64,000 bases of DNA from Bradyrhizobium tropiciagri (lineage in GTDB: Bacteria > Pseudomonadota > Alphaproteobacteria > Rhizobiales > Xanthobacteraceae), in assembly GCF_018130505.1 (NCBI RefSeq), contig NZ_JAFCKH010000006.1, forward strand, positions 1 to 64,000. Reading direction: 5' to 3'. The stretch's first letter is position 1; each line of letters opens with the position of its first letter. A program made the translations under genes and the position numbers. This document shows positions 16,856 through 25,526 of the stretch, one piece after another. The notes under the pieces are model-generated. The model was not told the DNA's origin and did no database searches. It was given only the letters and a program-made list of their open reading frames with translations.

Positions 16856-17710
16856 CTATGCCTTGACGAAGGCGAGCAGGGTGCCGTTGCCGGCGGCCGG
16901 CGGCACGCAGATGCTGCTGCCGCTCTTCACGCCGGTCGCACCCAGCGCCTGCTCGCTCTTGGCGAGATCGGCGGCAATCACGAGGCCGGCGCCGCCGCGC
17001 TCCGGCAGGCCTGCCAGCGACACGCCCGGGTAGCGCTTGCCGAGCTGATCCCTGCTCAGGAAGACGAAGTCGGCGCGGTCACCGCCTGACGGCACCGCAA
17101 TAGCGCCGTCTGCCTCGTTCCGAACGGCGACGTCGATCATCTTCGACAGATGCGCGGCGTCGGTTGCCGGATCAGGCGAGACGATCAGCACCTGCCTGAG
17201 GCGTTTTGCCCCATTGGCGTGCGTCATCAGCTCGGGGATCCACACCGTCTCGCGCGTCTTGTGCTGGCAGGCGAAGATACGGACGCCGCCCGGCGCCTCG
17301 GCGGTCGGCCACTGGAAGGTGCGGAATTTTGCCGCGGAGATCGTGCCGTCGGGCATCGTGACCGGGCGCTCGAAGTCCGTCGGCCCAATCGGCGTGTAGC
17401 CGCGGGCGCTGATCTCTTCAGCACCTTTAGCGGAATCCACCGCAGTGAACGCAATCCGCTCGATGCCTTCGCCGCGCTTCTCCAGGAAGGCGCGCGCCGG
17501 AGCATTATGTTCTGTCGGCGTCAGCACGCCGAGCAATTCCATGTAGTCCGGGTCGAACATGATGGTGTAGTTGCCCGAACCCATATGCGCGCTGTGGGTG
17601 CCGCGCGGCGACACCGTGAAGCCGAGCCGCTTGTAGTTCTCGGCGGCCTTGTCGAGGTCCTTCACCATGACCACGGCGTGGTCGATTCCGATGACGTTCT
17701 TGAGTGCCAC
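16856..17710 (-). CDS. VOC (glyoxalase-like) family protein
   Basis: A 284-residue cytoplasmic protein. The N-terminal half (about residues 1-160) is a vicinal-oxygen-chelate domain starting IGIDHAVVMVKDLDKA, with a likely metal-site His in the first strand and Glu in YMELLGV. The C-terminal half is a second, more diverged VOC-like module. Members include dioxygenases, glyoxalases and isomerases; which one this is cannot be told. The start is GTG at 17710 with GGGAAG upstream; an upstream extension would overlap the divergent oxidase gene. The 73-base gap to that gene suggests a shared control region. Confidence 0.8.
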   Translation of the reverse strand: MALKNVIGIDHAVVMVKDLDKAAENYKRLGFTVSPRGTHSAHMGSGNYTIMFDPDYMELLGVLTPTEHNAPARAFLEKRGEGIERIAFTAVDSAKGAEEISARGYTPIGPTDFERPVTMPDGTISAAKFRTFQWPTAEAPGGVRIFACQHKTRETVWIPELMTHANGAKRLRQVLIVSPDPATDAAHLSKMIDVAVRNEADGAIAVPSGGDRADFVFLSRDQLGKRYPGVSLAGLPERGGAGLVIAADLAKSEQALGATGVKSGSSICVPPAAGNGTLLAFVKA

Positions 17711-17783
17711 TTCTTGTCTTCCCGGCTGGAATAAGGGAGTAAAGCTAACCAGATCGATCAGCTGCCCGCAAGAAAGGAACATG

Positions 17784-19145
17784 ATGGACAGCAATGCCGT
17801 ACGCTGGCCTCCTTCGCTCTGGGCGGCTGTGACGCCTAAAGGCCCCGATTGCCCCGAGCTGACCGGCGCGCAGCAGGCCGATGTCGTCATCATCGGCGGC
17901 GGCTTCACCGGGCTGTCGACCGCGCTGCATCTGCGCGAGGCCAATGTCGATGTCGCGATCGTCGAGGCTGCCGAGCCGGGCTGGGGCGCGTCGGGCCGCA
18001 ACAACGGGCAGGTGATCCCGACGCTGTCGCGGCCGGATCCGGAGGACATCATCGCGAAGCACGGCGCGGCCGGCGAGCGCTTCGTGGCGATGCTGCGCGA
18101 CAGCGCCTCGTATCTGTTCGACGTCGTCAGGCGCTACAACATCGACGCCGAGCACGAGCAGGCCGGCTGGGTGCAGCCGGTGCATTCGCCGGGCCGCATC
18201 AAGATCGCGGAGCGACGGGTGCGGCAATGGTCGAAATTCGGCGCACCGGTGGAGCTGCTGTCGCGCGAGCAGGTCGGCGACATGCTCGGCTCGGACGCCT
18301 GGTACGGCGGCTTCTGGAACAGCACCGGCGGCCACATCAACCCGCTGGCGCTGGCGCGCGGTCTTGCGCGCACCGTGCTCGGTCTCGGCGCGCGCATCTA
18401 CGGGCGCTCGCCCGCGCTGAGTTTCGAGCGTCGCGGCGACAGATGGGTGGTGAAGACGGAGAAGGGCGAGATCTCCGGCCGCGCGCTGGTGGTGGCGACC
18501 AATGCCTATAGCGGCGAGTTCGCGAAATCGCTGGTGCCGGAGATCGCGACCGAGGTGATGCCGGTGCTGTCGTGGCAGATGTCGACGCAGCCGCTGTCGG
18601 ACAATGTCCGCAAGACCATCATCCCCGGCCGGCAGGCGATGTCGGACACCCATGGCGAGCTGTATTTCGCGCGCTACGACGCCCGCAATCGTCTGGTCAC
18701 CGGCGGCGCCGTGCTCGGCCCCGGCAACAAGGTCGGACGGATCAAGGCGAGCGTGACCGAGCGTTTGCAGCGGCTTTGGCCGCAGATCGGCGACGTTCAG
18801 TTCGACTATGTCTGGAACGGCTATGTCGGGATGACGGCGGATTTCCTGCCGCGCATCCACCTGCTGGGGCCGAACGCCTACGGCTGGACCGGCTGCAACG
18901 GCCGCGCCGTCGCGCTGACCATGCCACTCGGCCGCGAACTCGCCAGGGCAGTGCAGGGCGTGCCGGAGAGCGAGCTGGCGCTGCCGTTCAGCGCGCCGGT
19001 GCAGTACATGGCGCACGGTCTGTTGCGCAAGCTCGCGCCGTGGATGCTCGTGCTGTACCGCCGCCGCGACGCGCAGGAGCTTTCCGGCGGCGATAATTTC
19101 GAGCTGCTGCGCTGGGCCGAGCGTCTGCTCGCTTCGCGTCGCTAG
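17784..19145 (+). CDS. FAD-dependent oxidoreductase (DadA/PuuB type)
   Basis: Flavoenzyme of 453 residues of the DAO family (D-amino-acid dehydrogenase / gamma-glutamylputrescine oxidase-like). The FAD-binding Rossmann motif VVIIGGGFTGLSTAL is at about residues 33-47, followed by the typical WGASGRNNGQ segment. The C-terminal flavin contact is GWTGCNGRAVALTMPLG. It would oxidise an amine or amino acid in the cytoplasm. Two adjacent ATG codons exist at 17781 and 17784; the second has better spacing from AAGGA. It is divergent from the VOC gene. Confidence 0.88.
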   Translation: MDSNAVRWPPSLWAAVTPKGPDCPELTGAQQADVVIIGGGFTGLSTALHLREANVDVAIVEAAEPGWGASGRNNGQVIPTLSRPDPEDIIAKHGAAGERFVAMLRDSASYLFDVVRRYNIDAEHEQAGWVQPVHSPGRIKIAERRVRQWSKFGAPVELLSREQVGDMLGSDAWYGGFWNSTGGHINPLALARGLARTVLGLGARIYGRSPALSFERRGDRWVVKTEKGEISGRALVVATNAYSGEFAKSLVPEIATEVMPVLSWQMSTQPLSDNVRKTIIPGRQAMSDTHGELYFARYDARNRLVTGGAVLGPGNKVGRIKASVTERLQRLWPQIGDVQFDYVWNGYVGMTADFLPRIHLLGPNAYGWTGCNGRAVALTMPLGRELARAVQGVPESELALPFSAPVQYMAHGLLRKLAPWMLVLYRRRDAQELSGGDNFELLRWAERLLASRR

Positions 19146-19210
19146 CGCTTCTTGCAGGCAGGCGAGATTGTGAGCGCAGTGCTCTCATCCATCATCTCGC
19201 CCGGAGCCTA

Positions 19211-19247
19211 CCTCTCTCCCCAACCCTGTCCCGCAAGGGAGAGGGAG
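19211..19247. repeat. Short GC-rich palindromic repeat (family B relative)
   Basis: CCTCTCTCCCC...GGGAGAGGGAG is a hairpin-forming unit related to the larger family B repeats at 23751 and 29529. A matching unit lies at 20186-20220, on the far side of the inverted-repeat element at 19256-20112, as if that element had inserted into or between repeat arms. Confidence 0.6.
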
Positions 19248-19255
19248 CCTGACTA

Positions 19256-20112
19256 GGGCGGGTACTCATAAAACGGCATTCGCGGCAGGACAGGTGATGT
19301 TCGGTTAGGCTTCGAAAACGGACATCAGACGCGGATCAAGGCATGTCCGCTAAGGCCCACAAGCGGACACCATACGGATCATTTGCGCTGCGCGCTCTCC
19401 GTGTGTGCCTTGGCTCGTGCTGCGAAATCCAGGCACCGCACGCTCCCAAACAATGTGTCTGGTCTTCGGAGACAGGCTTGCTCAAGCCGCGCGTTGAATT
19501 CCGGCGTGTAATGCCACTCGTAATAAACGATGCGTCCGTTCTTGACCAAAGTCGAACTGTCCCATTCGCCGGGTTCGACGCCCAGATCGACGTATGGGAC
19601 ATAGCCCCAGGTCTTGCCGTGAGCAACTACCCTGTCGCCGTCCAGCCGCACTTCATACTCACGATTCTGCAAACCCTTAAGACGACCAATAACTTGGCGC
19701 ACCGACACCTCGTCAGCATACTTCGCTCCGCTGCTGCCCACCACGACCGCGTCTTTGGCCATAAACCCCATAAGGTCATCTACGCTACTTGCAGCCCAAG
19801 CTCCCAAAAACGCTCTCGTAACTTCGACAGGATCGCTCTCGCGTGCATCTTCCGCATGCGATGCTGTCAAACTGCACAAGGCAACAATCGCGCCCATCAG
19901 GGTAATGCCGTGTTTCATGTCGCGCTCCTCCTCATCGCACTGCCGCAATCGTACGCAGGGAGCAGTCCGGCGTTCCGCTCTCAGCAGCCTTCCACGTTGG
20001 GGTTCTGGTTGCAACGTCCGCTTAGGGTCATTTGCAGACGTTCCCGGCCGGTGAGAAGCATGTCTGCGCTAGCCCAGGGAGCGGACGATTCCGGATTTAT
20101 GAGTACACGCCC
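19256..20112. mobile_element. 857-bp TA-flanked inverted-repeat unit (non-autonomous, Tc1/IS630-like form)
   Basis: The left end reads GGGCGGGTACTCATAAA (19256-19272). The right end, on the opposite strand, reads GGGCGTGTACTCATAAA (20096-20112), with one mismatch in 17. Both ends are flanked by the dinucleotide TA (19254-19255 and 20113-20114), as expected for TA target duplication by IS630/Tc1-mariner transposases. No transposase is encoded inside; the interior holds an NTF2-like gene and short hairpins (for example TGTCCGCT...AGCGGACA, 19344-19369). Confidence 0.6.
19379..19918 (-). CDS. Secreted NTF2/SnoaL-like protein
   Basis: A 179-residue protein with a cleavable signal peptide (about residues 1-22, ending SHA-ED). 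It is followed by an NTF2/SnoaL-like cone fold: EVTRAFLGAWAASSVDDLM, then strands carrying VRLDGDRVVAHGKTWG and VKNGRIVYYEWHYTP. The two cysteines near the end might form a disulphide in the periplasm. GGAGGAG precedes the ATG. No enzyme activity can be assigned. It is the only gene within the TA-flanked inverted-repeat unit and therefore looks like a passenger. Confidence 0.75.
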   Translation of the reverse strand: MKHGITLMGAIVALCSLTASHAEDARESDPVEVTRAFLGAWAASSVDDLMGFMAKDAVVVGSSGAKYADEVSVRQVIGRLKGLQNREYEVRLDGDRVVAHGKTWGYVPYVDLGVEPGEWDSSTLVKNGRIVYYEWHYTPEFNARLEQACLRRPDTLFGSVRCLDFAARAKAHTESAQRK

Positions 20113-20185
20113 TAGCGTGCTCGCCTCACGGCGACGACACACAGTTGAAGCATTGCACCGTCATGGAGCCACCGACGGATGAGTT

Positions 20186-20220
20186 CCCTCTCCCCTTGCG
20201 GGGGAGGGATAGGGAGAGGG
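20186..20220. repeat. Short GC-rich palindromic repeat (family B relative)
   Basis: CCCTCTCCCC-TTGC-GGGGGAGGG followed by AGGGAGAGGGG forms a hairpin. It lies 22 bases downstream of the stop of the dpp ATPase gene and could end or stabilise that transcript. Related to 19211-19247. Confidence 0.6.
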
Positions 20221-20241
20221 GTGGCCACACGGCGTGCGCTC

Positions 20242-21882
20242 TCAAATATGTGTCGATGACGTGGGTGCCGCGTCGCGCTTGCGGGTGAAGTCGCCGCCGG
20301 GGATCGCTGCCAGCAGCGCCTGCGTGTAGGGATGCTGCGGGTTGCCGAACACCTCGGCTGTGATGCCTTGCTCGACCACGACGCCATCCTTCATTACGGC
20401 GACGAGGTCGCAGATCTGCGCGGCGACGCGCAGATCGTGGGTGATGAAGATGATGGAGAGGCCAAGCTGCTGCCGCAGCCCGGCCAGCAACTTCAACACC
20501 TGTGCCTGCACCGAAACGTCGAGTGCCGAGACCGGCTCGTCGGCGACCAGCACGTCAGGCTTCAGCGCCAGCGCGCGGGCGAGGCCGATACGCTGGCGCT
20601 GGCCGCCGGAGAATTCGTGCGGGTAGCGATCGCCGGCGGAAGGGTCGAGGCCGACCAGTTCGAACAGCTTTCGCGCCTCCGCGACGGCTTCCGCGCGCTC
20701 GGTGCCGTGCACGATCGGCCCCTGCGCGACCAGCTCGGCGGCCTTACGGCGCGGGTTGAGCGAGGCGAACGGATCCTGGAACACCATCTGGATATGGCGG
20801 GTCTCGCGCCTGACGTCGTCGCGCGACAGCTTCGCCCAATCCTTGCCGTCGAGCAGGATCGAGCCGGTGTCGGGATCGATCAGCCGGACGATGCAGCGCG
20901 CCAGCGTCGATTTGCCCGAACCTGACTCGCCGACGATGCCGAGTGTCGCGCCGCGCGGCAGATGCAGCGAGACGTTCTTCACCGCCTCCGTCACGCGCGC
21001 GCCGCGGCCGAGGAAACCGCCGGTGCGGTAGGTCTTCGAGACACCGTCGATGGTCAGGATGTCCTTGCCGGACAGCAGGCGCGGCGGCGGTGCCTTCAGC
21101 GGTGGCACGGCAGCGATCAGCTGTTTGGTGTAAGCGTGCTGCGGATCGTTCAGCACCTTGTCGGCCGCGCCCTGCTCGACGATCGCGCCGTGCTGCATCA
21201 CCACGACGCGGTCGGCGATCTCGGCGACCACGCCGAAATCATGGGTGATGAACAGCACCGCGGTCTTCTTGCGCTGCTGCAGGTCGCGGATCAGTTTCAG
21301 GATCTGCGCCTGCGTGGTGACGTCGAGCGCAGTCGTCGGCTCGTCCGCGATCAGCAGTTTTGGATCGAGCGCCAGCGCCATCGCGATCATGGCGCGCTGG
21401 CGCTGGCCGCCGGAGAGCTCGTGCGGATAGGCCTTTGCGGCGGATTTGGGATCGGGAATGCGGACGTCCTCGAGCAGGGCCTGCACCCGTGCTGCGATCT
21501 CGGCCTTCGAGAGCTTTGTGTGGATCGCAAACATCTCGCCGATCTGGTCGCCGATGGTGCGCAGCGGATTGAGCGCGGTCATCGGCTCCTGGAAGATCAT
21601 CGCGATGCCGGCGCCGCGCACCTCGCGCATCTCGGCCGGATCGGCGGCGCAGAGGTCGCGGCCGTCGAACATCATCCGGCCGCGTTCGATGCTGACCTCG
21701 TTCGGCAGCAGCCGCATGATGGCGTTGGCCATCATCGACTTGCCGGAGCCGGATTCGCCGACAACGCAGAGGATCTCATTGGAGGCAACCGACAGCGAGA
21801 CATCGGCCAGCGCATGCGGCCGGTCCGCGCCTCGGGGCAGGCGCACGGTCAGGCCGTCGAGCGAAAGGACGGTCTCGTTCAT
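20242..21882 (-). CDS. Fused double ABC ATPase of a peptide-type importer (DppD-DppF)
   Basis: Cytoplasmic ATPase of 546 residues with two complete cassettes, replacing separate DppD and DppF. Cassette 1 (about 1-255) has GESGSGKS and SGGQRQRAMIAM. Cassette 2 (about 275-530) has GESGSGKST and SGGQRQRIGLARAL with DEPVSALDVS. This YejF-like arrangement is common in rhizobia. The ATG at 21882 overlaps the permease stop (ATGA). The cluster has no adjacent catabolic gene, so the ligand (peptide, nickel chelate, opine or similar) is open. Confidence 0.93.
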   Translation of the reverse strand: MNETVLSLDGLTVRLPRGADRPHALADVSLSVASNEILCVVGESGSGKSMMANAIMRLLPNEVSIERGRMMFDGRDLCAADPAEMREVRGAGIAMIFQEPMTALNPLRTIGDQIGEMFAIHTKLSKAEIAARVQALLEDVRIPDPKSAAKAYPHELSGGQRQRAMIAMALALDPKLLIADEPTTALDVTTQAQILKLIRDLQQRKKTAVLFITHDFGVVAEIADRVVVMQHGAIVEQGAADKVLNDPQHAYTKQLIAAVPPLKAPPPRLLSGKDILTIDGVSKTYRTGGFLGRGARVTEAVKNVSLHLPRGATLGIVGESGSGKSTLARCIVRLIDPDTGSILLDGKDWAKLSRDDVRRETRHIQMVFQDPFASLNPRRKAAELVAQGPIVHGTERAEAVAEARKLFELVGLDPSAGDRYPHEFSGGQRQRIGLARALALKPDVLVADEPVSALDVSVQAQVLKLLAGLRQQLGLSIIFITHDLRVAAQICDLVAVMKDGVVVEQGITAEVFGNPQHPYTQALLAAIPGGDFTRKRDAAPTSSTHI

Positions 21883-22709
21883 CGGCTCTTCAGCCTCGGA
21901 TTGAGCGCGTCGTTCAGCCCCTGGCCGACCAGCGACACCGCGAGCACGGTGACGAGGATCGCAATGCCAGGGATCGCCGAGACGTACCACTGCACCCGCA
22001 GCACATCGCGGCCGAGCCCGATCAGGTTGCCCCAGGAGGCGACGTTGGGATCGGACAGGCGCAGGAAGGCGAGCGCGCTTTCCAGCAGGATCGCGACGGC
22101 CATCACCACGCTGGCATAGACGATCACGGGCGGCAGCGCGTTGGGCAGGATTTCGCCGAGGATGAGCTGGATGTCCTTCATGCCGAGCGTCTTGCCGGCC
22201 TGGACGAATTCGCGGTTGCGCAGCGACAGGAACTCGGCGCGGGTCAGCCGCGCCGGCGCCGGCCATGACACGACGCCGACCGCGATCGTCACCGTGGTCA
22301 GCGTCGAGCCGAATACCGCGACCAGAACGAGCAGCAGCACGAAGTTCGGCAGTGTCTGGAACGCCTCGGTGATCCTCATCAGGACATTGTCGACCCAGCC
22401 GCCGTAATAGCCGGCGAAGGCGCCGACCAGGATGCCGATCAGGATCGCGATCGCGGTGGCGACGCCGCCGATCAGGAGCGAGATCCGCGCGCCGTAGAAG
22501 ATCTGGGCGGCGATGTCGCGTCCGGAATTGTCGGTGCCGAGCAGGAAGCGCGGGTTGGAGAACGGCCAGATCAGCGGCCGGCCCGCCAGTGCCAGCGGAT
22601 CGCGCGGATAGAGCAGGCCGGCGCTGATCGCCATCGCGATCACGAGCAGCAGCAGGATCAGGCCGATCACCGCGGCAGGGCTGCGGAAGTAGCGTTTCAC
22701 CGCGTCCAT
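21879..22709 (-). CDS. Peptide-type ABC permease (DppC-like)
   Basis: Inner-membrane permease of 276 residues, about six spans. It has the N-terminal LLGTDNSGRDIAAQIFYGAR signature of DppC/OppC proteins and the EAA loop AGKTLGMKDIQLILGEILPN. It follows DppB by two bases and overlaps the ATPase gene by four, so all three are co-translated. Confidence 0.93.
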   Translation of the reverse strand: MDAVKRYFRSPAAVIGLILLLLVIAMAISAGLLYPRDPLALAGRPLIWPFSNPRFLLGTDNSGRDIAAQIFYGARISLLIGGVATAIAILIGILVGAFAGYYGGWVDNVLMRITEAFQTLPNFVLLLVLVAVFGSTLTTVTIAVGVVSWPAPARLTRAEFLSLRNREFVQAGKTLGMKDIQLILGEILPNALPPVIVYASVVMAVAILLESALAFLRLSDPNVASWGNLIGLGRDVLRVQWYVSAIPGIAILVTVLAVSLVGQGLNDALNPRLKSR

Positions 22710-22711
22710 CG

Positions 22712-23689
22712 TCAGCCCTCCGCCGCGATGCGCGGGTCGAGCCGCGCGTAGAGCAGGTCGACGACGAAGTTCACGGTGATGACGAGCAGGGCGGAGACGA
22801 ACACGATGCCGAGCAGGGTGTTGAGGTCGCGCTGCACCACCGATTCATAGGCGAGGCGGCCGAGGCCGGGCAGCGAGAACACGCTCTCGACCACGACCGA
22901 GCCGCCGAGCATGGTGCCGGCCTGCAAGCCGATCAGCGTCACCATCGGCAGCAGCGCATTGCGCAGTACGTGGCGGGTGATGACGTGGGTCTCGTCGAGT
23001 CCCTTGGCGCGGGCGGTGCGGACGAAATCGAGGTTCAGCACCTCCAGCATCGAGGCGCGCATGATGCGCAGGTAAATCGCAAGGAAGATCAGCCCGAGCG
23101 TCAGCGTCGGCAGCACGAGGTGCGCCGCGATGTCGAGCACGCGCCAGATCCCGGTCTGCACTCTTCCGATGTCCTCGAAGCCGCCCGGCGGCAGCCATTG
23201 CAGATAGACCGAGAACACCACGATCGCCATCAGGCCGAACCAGAACGACGGCGTGGCGTAGAAGATCAGGCCGAGCGTCGAGATCATCGTATCCGGCCAG
23301 CGATTGACGCCGCGCGCGGCGATCACGCCGAACACCAGGCCGAAGAAGAACGCGAATGACAGCGAGGCGGTCATCAGCAGGATGGTCGGCGGCAGCCGCT
23401 CCAGGATCACGGTCGCCACCGGCTTGCCGTAGATCGAGGAGAAGCCGAGATCGAGCCGCACCAGCCGCCACAGATAATTGGCGAGCTGCGCCGGAACCGA
23501 GAGGTCGAGGCCGTAGAACTCGCGCAGCTGCTTGGCGGTCGCCGCATCGCCGCCACCCATTTGCGCCATCAGCGCATCGACGGTGTCGCCCGGCGCGAGC
23601 TGCAGCAGCAGGAATACGCCGATCAGGATCAGGAACAGGGTCGGGATCGAGGCGGCCAGCCGCCGCCCCGCAAGGCTCAGGATGCGCAT
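22712..23689 (-). CDS. Peptide-type ABC permease (DppB-like)
   Basis: Inner-membrane permease of 325 residues with a DppB-type N-terminal span, then LLQLAPGDTVDAL, and the EAA loop RAKGLDETHVITRHVLRNA. It is separated from the binding-protein gene by 223 bases that contain a palindromic repeat, so the permease genes are probably expressed at a lower level than the binding protein. Confidence 0.93.
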   Translation of the reverse strand: MRILSLAGRRLAASIPTLFLILIGVFLLLQLAPGDTVDALMAQMGGGDAATAKQLREFYGLDLSVPAQLANYLWRLVRLDLGFSSIYGKPVATVILERLPPTILLMTASLSFAFFFGLVFGVIAARGVNRWPDTMISTLGLIFYATPSFWFGLMAIVVFSVYLQWLPPGGFEDIGRVQTGIWRVLDIAAHLVLPTLTLGLIFLAIYLRIMRASMLEVLNLDFVRTARAKGLDETHVITRHVLRNALLPMVTLIGLQAGTMLGGSVVVESVFSLPGLGRLAYESVVQRDLNTLLGIVFVSALLVITVNFVVDLLYARLDPRIAAEG

Positions 23690-23750
23690 GGGGTATCTAT
23701 AGCGGTTTCAGGCGAGGTGGACACGGGGGCGTGTCGCGCCGGCTTCTCTT

Positions 23751-23895
23751 CACCTCGCCCCGCTTGCGGGGAGAGGTCGGATCGCATCGCCAGATGCGAT
23801 CCGGGTGAGGGGGTACAGGTCTATCGATGGAGCGCCGTGGCGGAGAGAGCCCCTCACCCCGACCCTCTCCCCGTGAAGAACGGGGAGAGGGGGAA
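23751..23895. repeat. Palindromic repeat family B inside the dpp operon
   Basis: A composite of hairpins: CACCTCGCCCCGCTTGCGGGGAG, then GGATCGCATC-GCCA-GATGCGATCC, then CCCTCACCCCGACCCTCTCCCC with GGGGAGAGGGGG. The same order of elements recurs at 29529-29699. Here it separates dppA from dppB. Confidence 0.85.
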
Positions 23896-23912
23896 GTCAG
23901 CAGCGCCGCACC

Positions 23913-25526
23913 TCACGCCGTCAGCCAGAGATCGTGCCAGCTGGTCGAGCCCCAGCGCGGGGTGTTGGAGTGGTTGCGCGCTTTCGCGGTGATCACCGTG
24001 ACGAAGATCTGCTCGATCGGCATCCAGACCGGCAGCTCGGTGTTTACCTCCTTGACGAACTGGGCATAGAGCGCCTTGCGCTTGGCCGGGTCGAGCTCGG
24101 TCAGGGCGTTGTCGATGGTGCCGTCGACGGTCTTGTCCTCCCAGCCCCATTGGTTGGTCCACGGCGCGCCCTTTGGCTGGCCGGAGCGGTACCACACCGT
24201 GGTCGAGACCGCGGGGTCGTTGCGGTACTGGTGCCAGCCGGTAGCGAGGTCGAAGGCGTGCTCGTCATAGACCTGCTTGAGGAAGCCACCGCCGTCGTTG
24301 CGCACGATGTCGACCTGGATGCCGACTTCTCCCAGCGACTGCTGGATGAAGGTCGACCACAGCGAGATGTCCTCGCCCCACGGCGCCGGCAAGAGCTTCA
24401 GCGAGAAGCGGTTGCCGCCGGAGGCCTTGAAGCCGGCCTCGTCGAGCAGCGCGATCGCCTTGGCCTTGTCATAAGGATATTGCGGCGTGTTTGGCCCTGG
24501 ATAGAAGTCGGTCGAGGTCGAGGGGATCGGCCCGGTGCCGAGTTTTGCAAAGTCGCCGAGGAAGTTGTCGATGAAGAACGGCACGTTGATCGCGTGAGCG
24601 ATGGCGCGGCGGACGCGGATGTCCGACAGCTCCTTGCGGCGGAAGTTGAACTCGATGGTGTTGGTGCGGGCGTTGCCCTCATTGCCCTTGGTCGAGACGA
24701 TGAAGCGCTTGTCCTTGCCGAGCCGCGCCATGTCCGAGATGGTCAGCCCCGAGAACGGGCTGTAATGCAGCTCGCCGGCCTCCATCTGCGCCGCGGCGGC
24801 GGCGCGGTCGGTGATCACCTTCCAGACGATGCGGTCGAGATAGGGCGCGTTCGGCCGCCAATAGTCGGCGTTGCGGTCGGCGATGATGTATTGGCCGCGC
24901 TCATATTTGACGAACTTGAACGGGCCGGTGCCCACCGGCGCGAGGTTGGTCGGGTTCTGCCTGATGTCGCCGCTCTCATAGAGATGTTTTGCGGAGACGT
25001 AGCCAAGGTCGGGCAGGGCGCGCAGCAGGAGGCTCAGCGGCATCGGCCGCTCGTAGCGGAAGATCGCGGTCTGCGGATCGGGGGTGTCGACCGCGGTCAG
25101 GAACAGCTGCAGCGTCGAGCCGTAGTTGAGGATCTTCTTCCACATGTTCATCGCGGTGAAGGCGACGTCGTCCGACGTGAACGGCTTGCCGTCGTGCCAG
25201 GTGACGCCCTTGCGCAGCTTGAAGGTGACGGTCTTGCCGTCAGGCGTCGCCTCCCAGCTCTCGGCGAGCACGCCGACCGGCTGGCCGTTGGCGTCGAGGT
25301 CGACGAGGTTCTCCTGGATCTTGCCGCCGATGATGTAGACGCCCGTGGAAGCCTGGATGCTCGGATTGAGCTGGCGCTGCTCGGCACCGTAATGGACGTT
25401 GAAGACGCCGCCCTTGCGCGGGGTCTCCTGCGCGAAGGCCCGCATCGGATTGATGACGTTGGCCGCGATCGCGGCCGAGGTCAGAAGGGCCGTGCGGCGG
25501 TTGATCTCGAGGCGGGGCAGATCCAT
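23913..25526 (-). CDS. Peptide-type ABC substrate-binding protein (DppA-like)
   Basis: Periplasmic binding protein, family 5, of 537 residues. The Tat-like signal INRRTALLTSAAIAANV ends at AFA before QETPRKGGVFNVHYG. The core has the family pattern LRKGVTWHDGKPFTSDDV. The ATG at 25526 has GGAG eight bases upstream; an in-frame upstream ATG at 25562 would lengthen the N-terminus ahead of the twin arginines and is less likely. First gene of the dpp unit, with a GC-rich hairpin 40 bases upstream of its start. Confidence 0.9.
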   Translation of the reverse strand: MDLPRLEINRRTALLTSAAIAANVINPMRAFAQETPRKGGVFNVHYGAEQRQLNPSIQASTGVYIIGGKIQENLVDLDANGQPVGVLAESWEATPDGKTVTFKLRKGVTWHDGKPFTSDDVAFTAMNMWKKILNYGSTLQLFLTAVDTPDPQTAIFRYERPMPLSLLLRALPDLGYVSAKHLYESGDIRQNPTNLAPVGTGPFKFVKYERGQYIIADRNADYWRPNAPYLDRIVWKVITDRAAAAAQMEAGELHYSPFSGLTISDMARLGKDKRFIVSTKGNEGNARTNTIEFNFRRKELSDIRVRRAIAHAINVPFFIDNFLGDFAKLGTGPIPSTSTDFYPGPNTPQYPYDKAKAIALLDEAGFKASGGNRFSLKLLPAPWGEDISLWSTFIQQSLGEVGIQVDIVRNDGGGFLKQVYDEHAFDLATGWHQYRNDPAVSTTVWYRSGQPKGAPWTNQWGWEDKTVDGTIDNALTELDPAKRKALYAQFVKEVNTELPVWMPIEQIFVTVITAKARNHSNTPRWGSTSWHDLWLTA

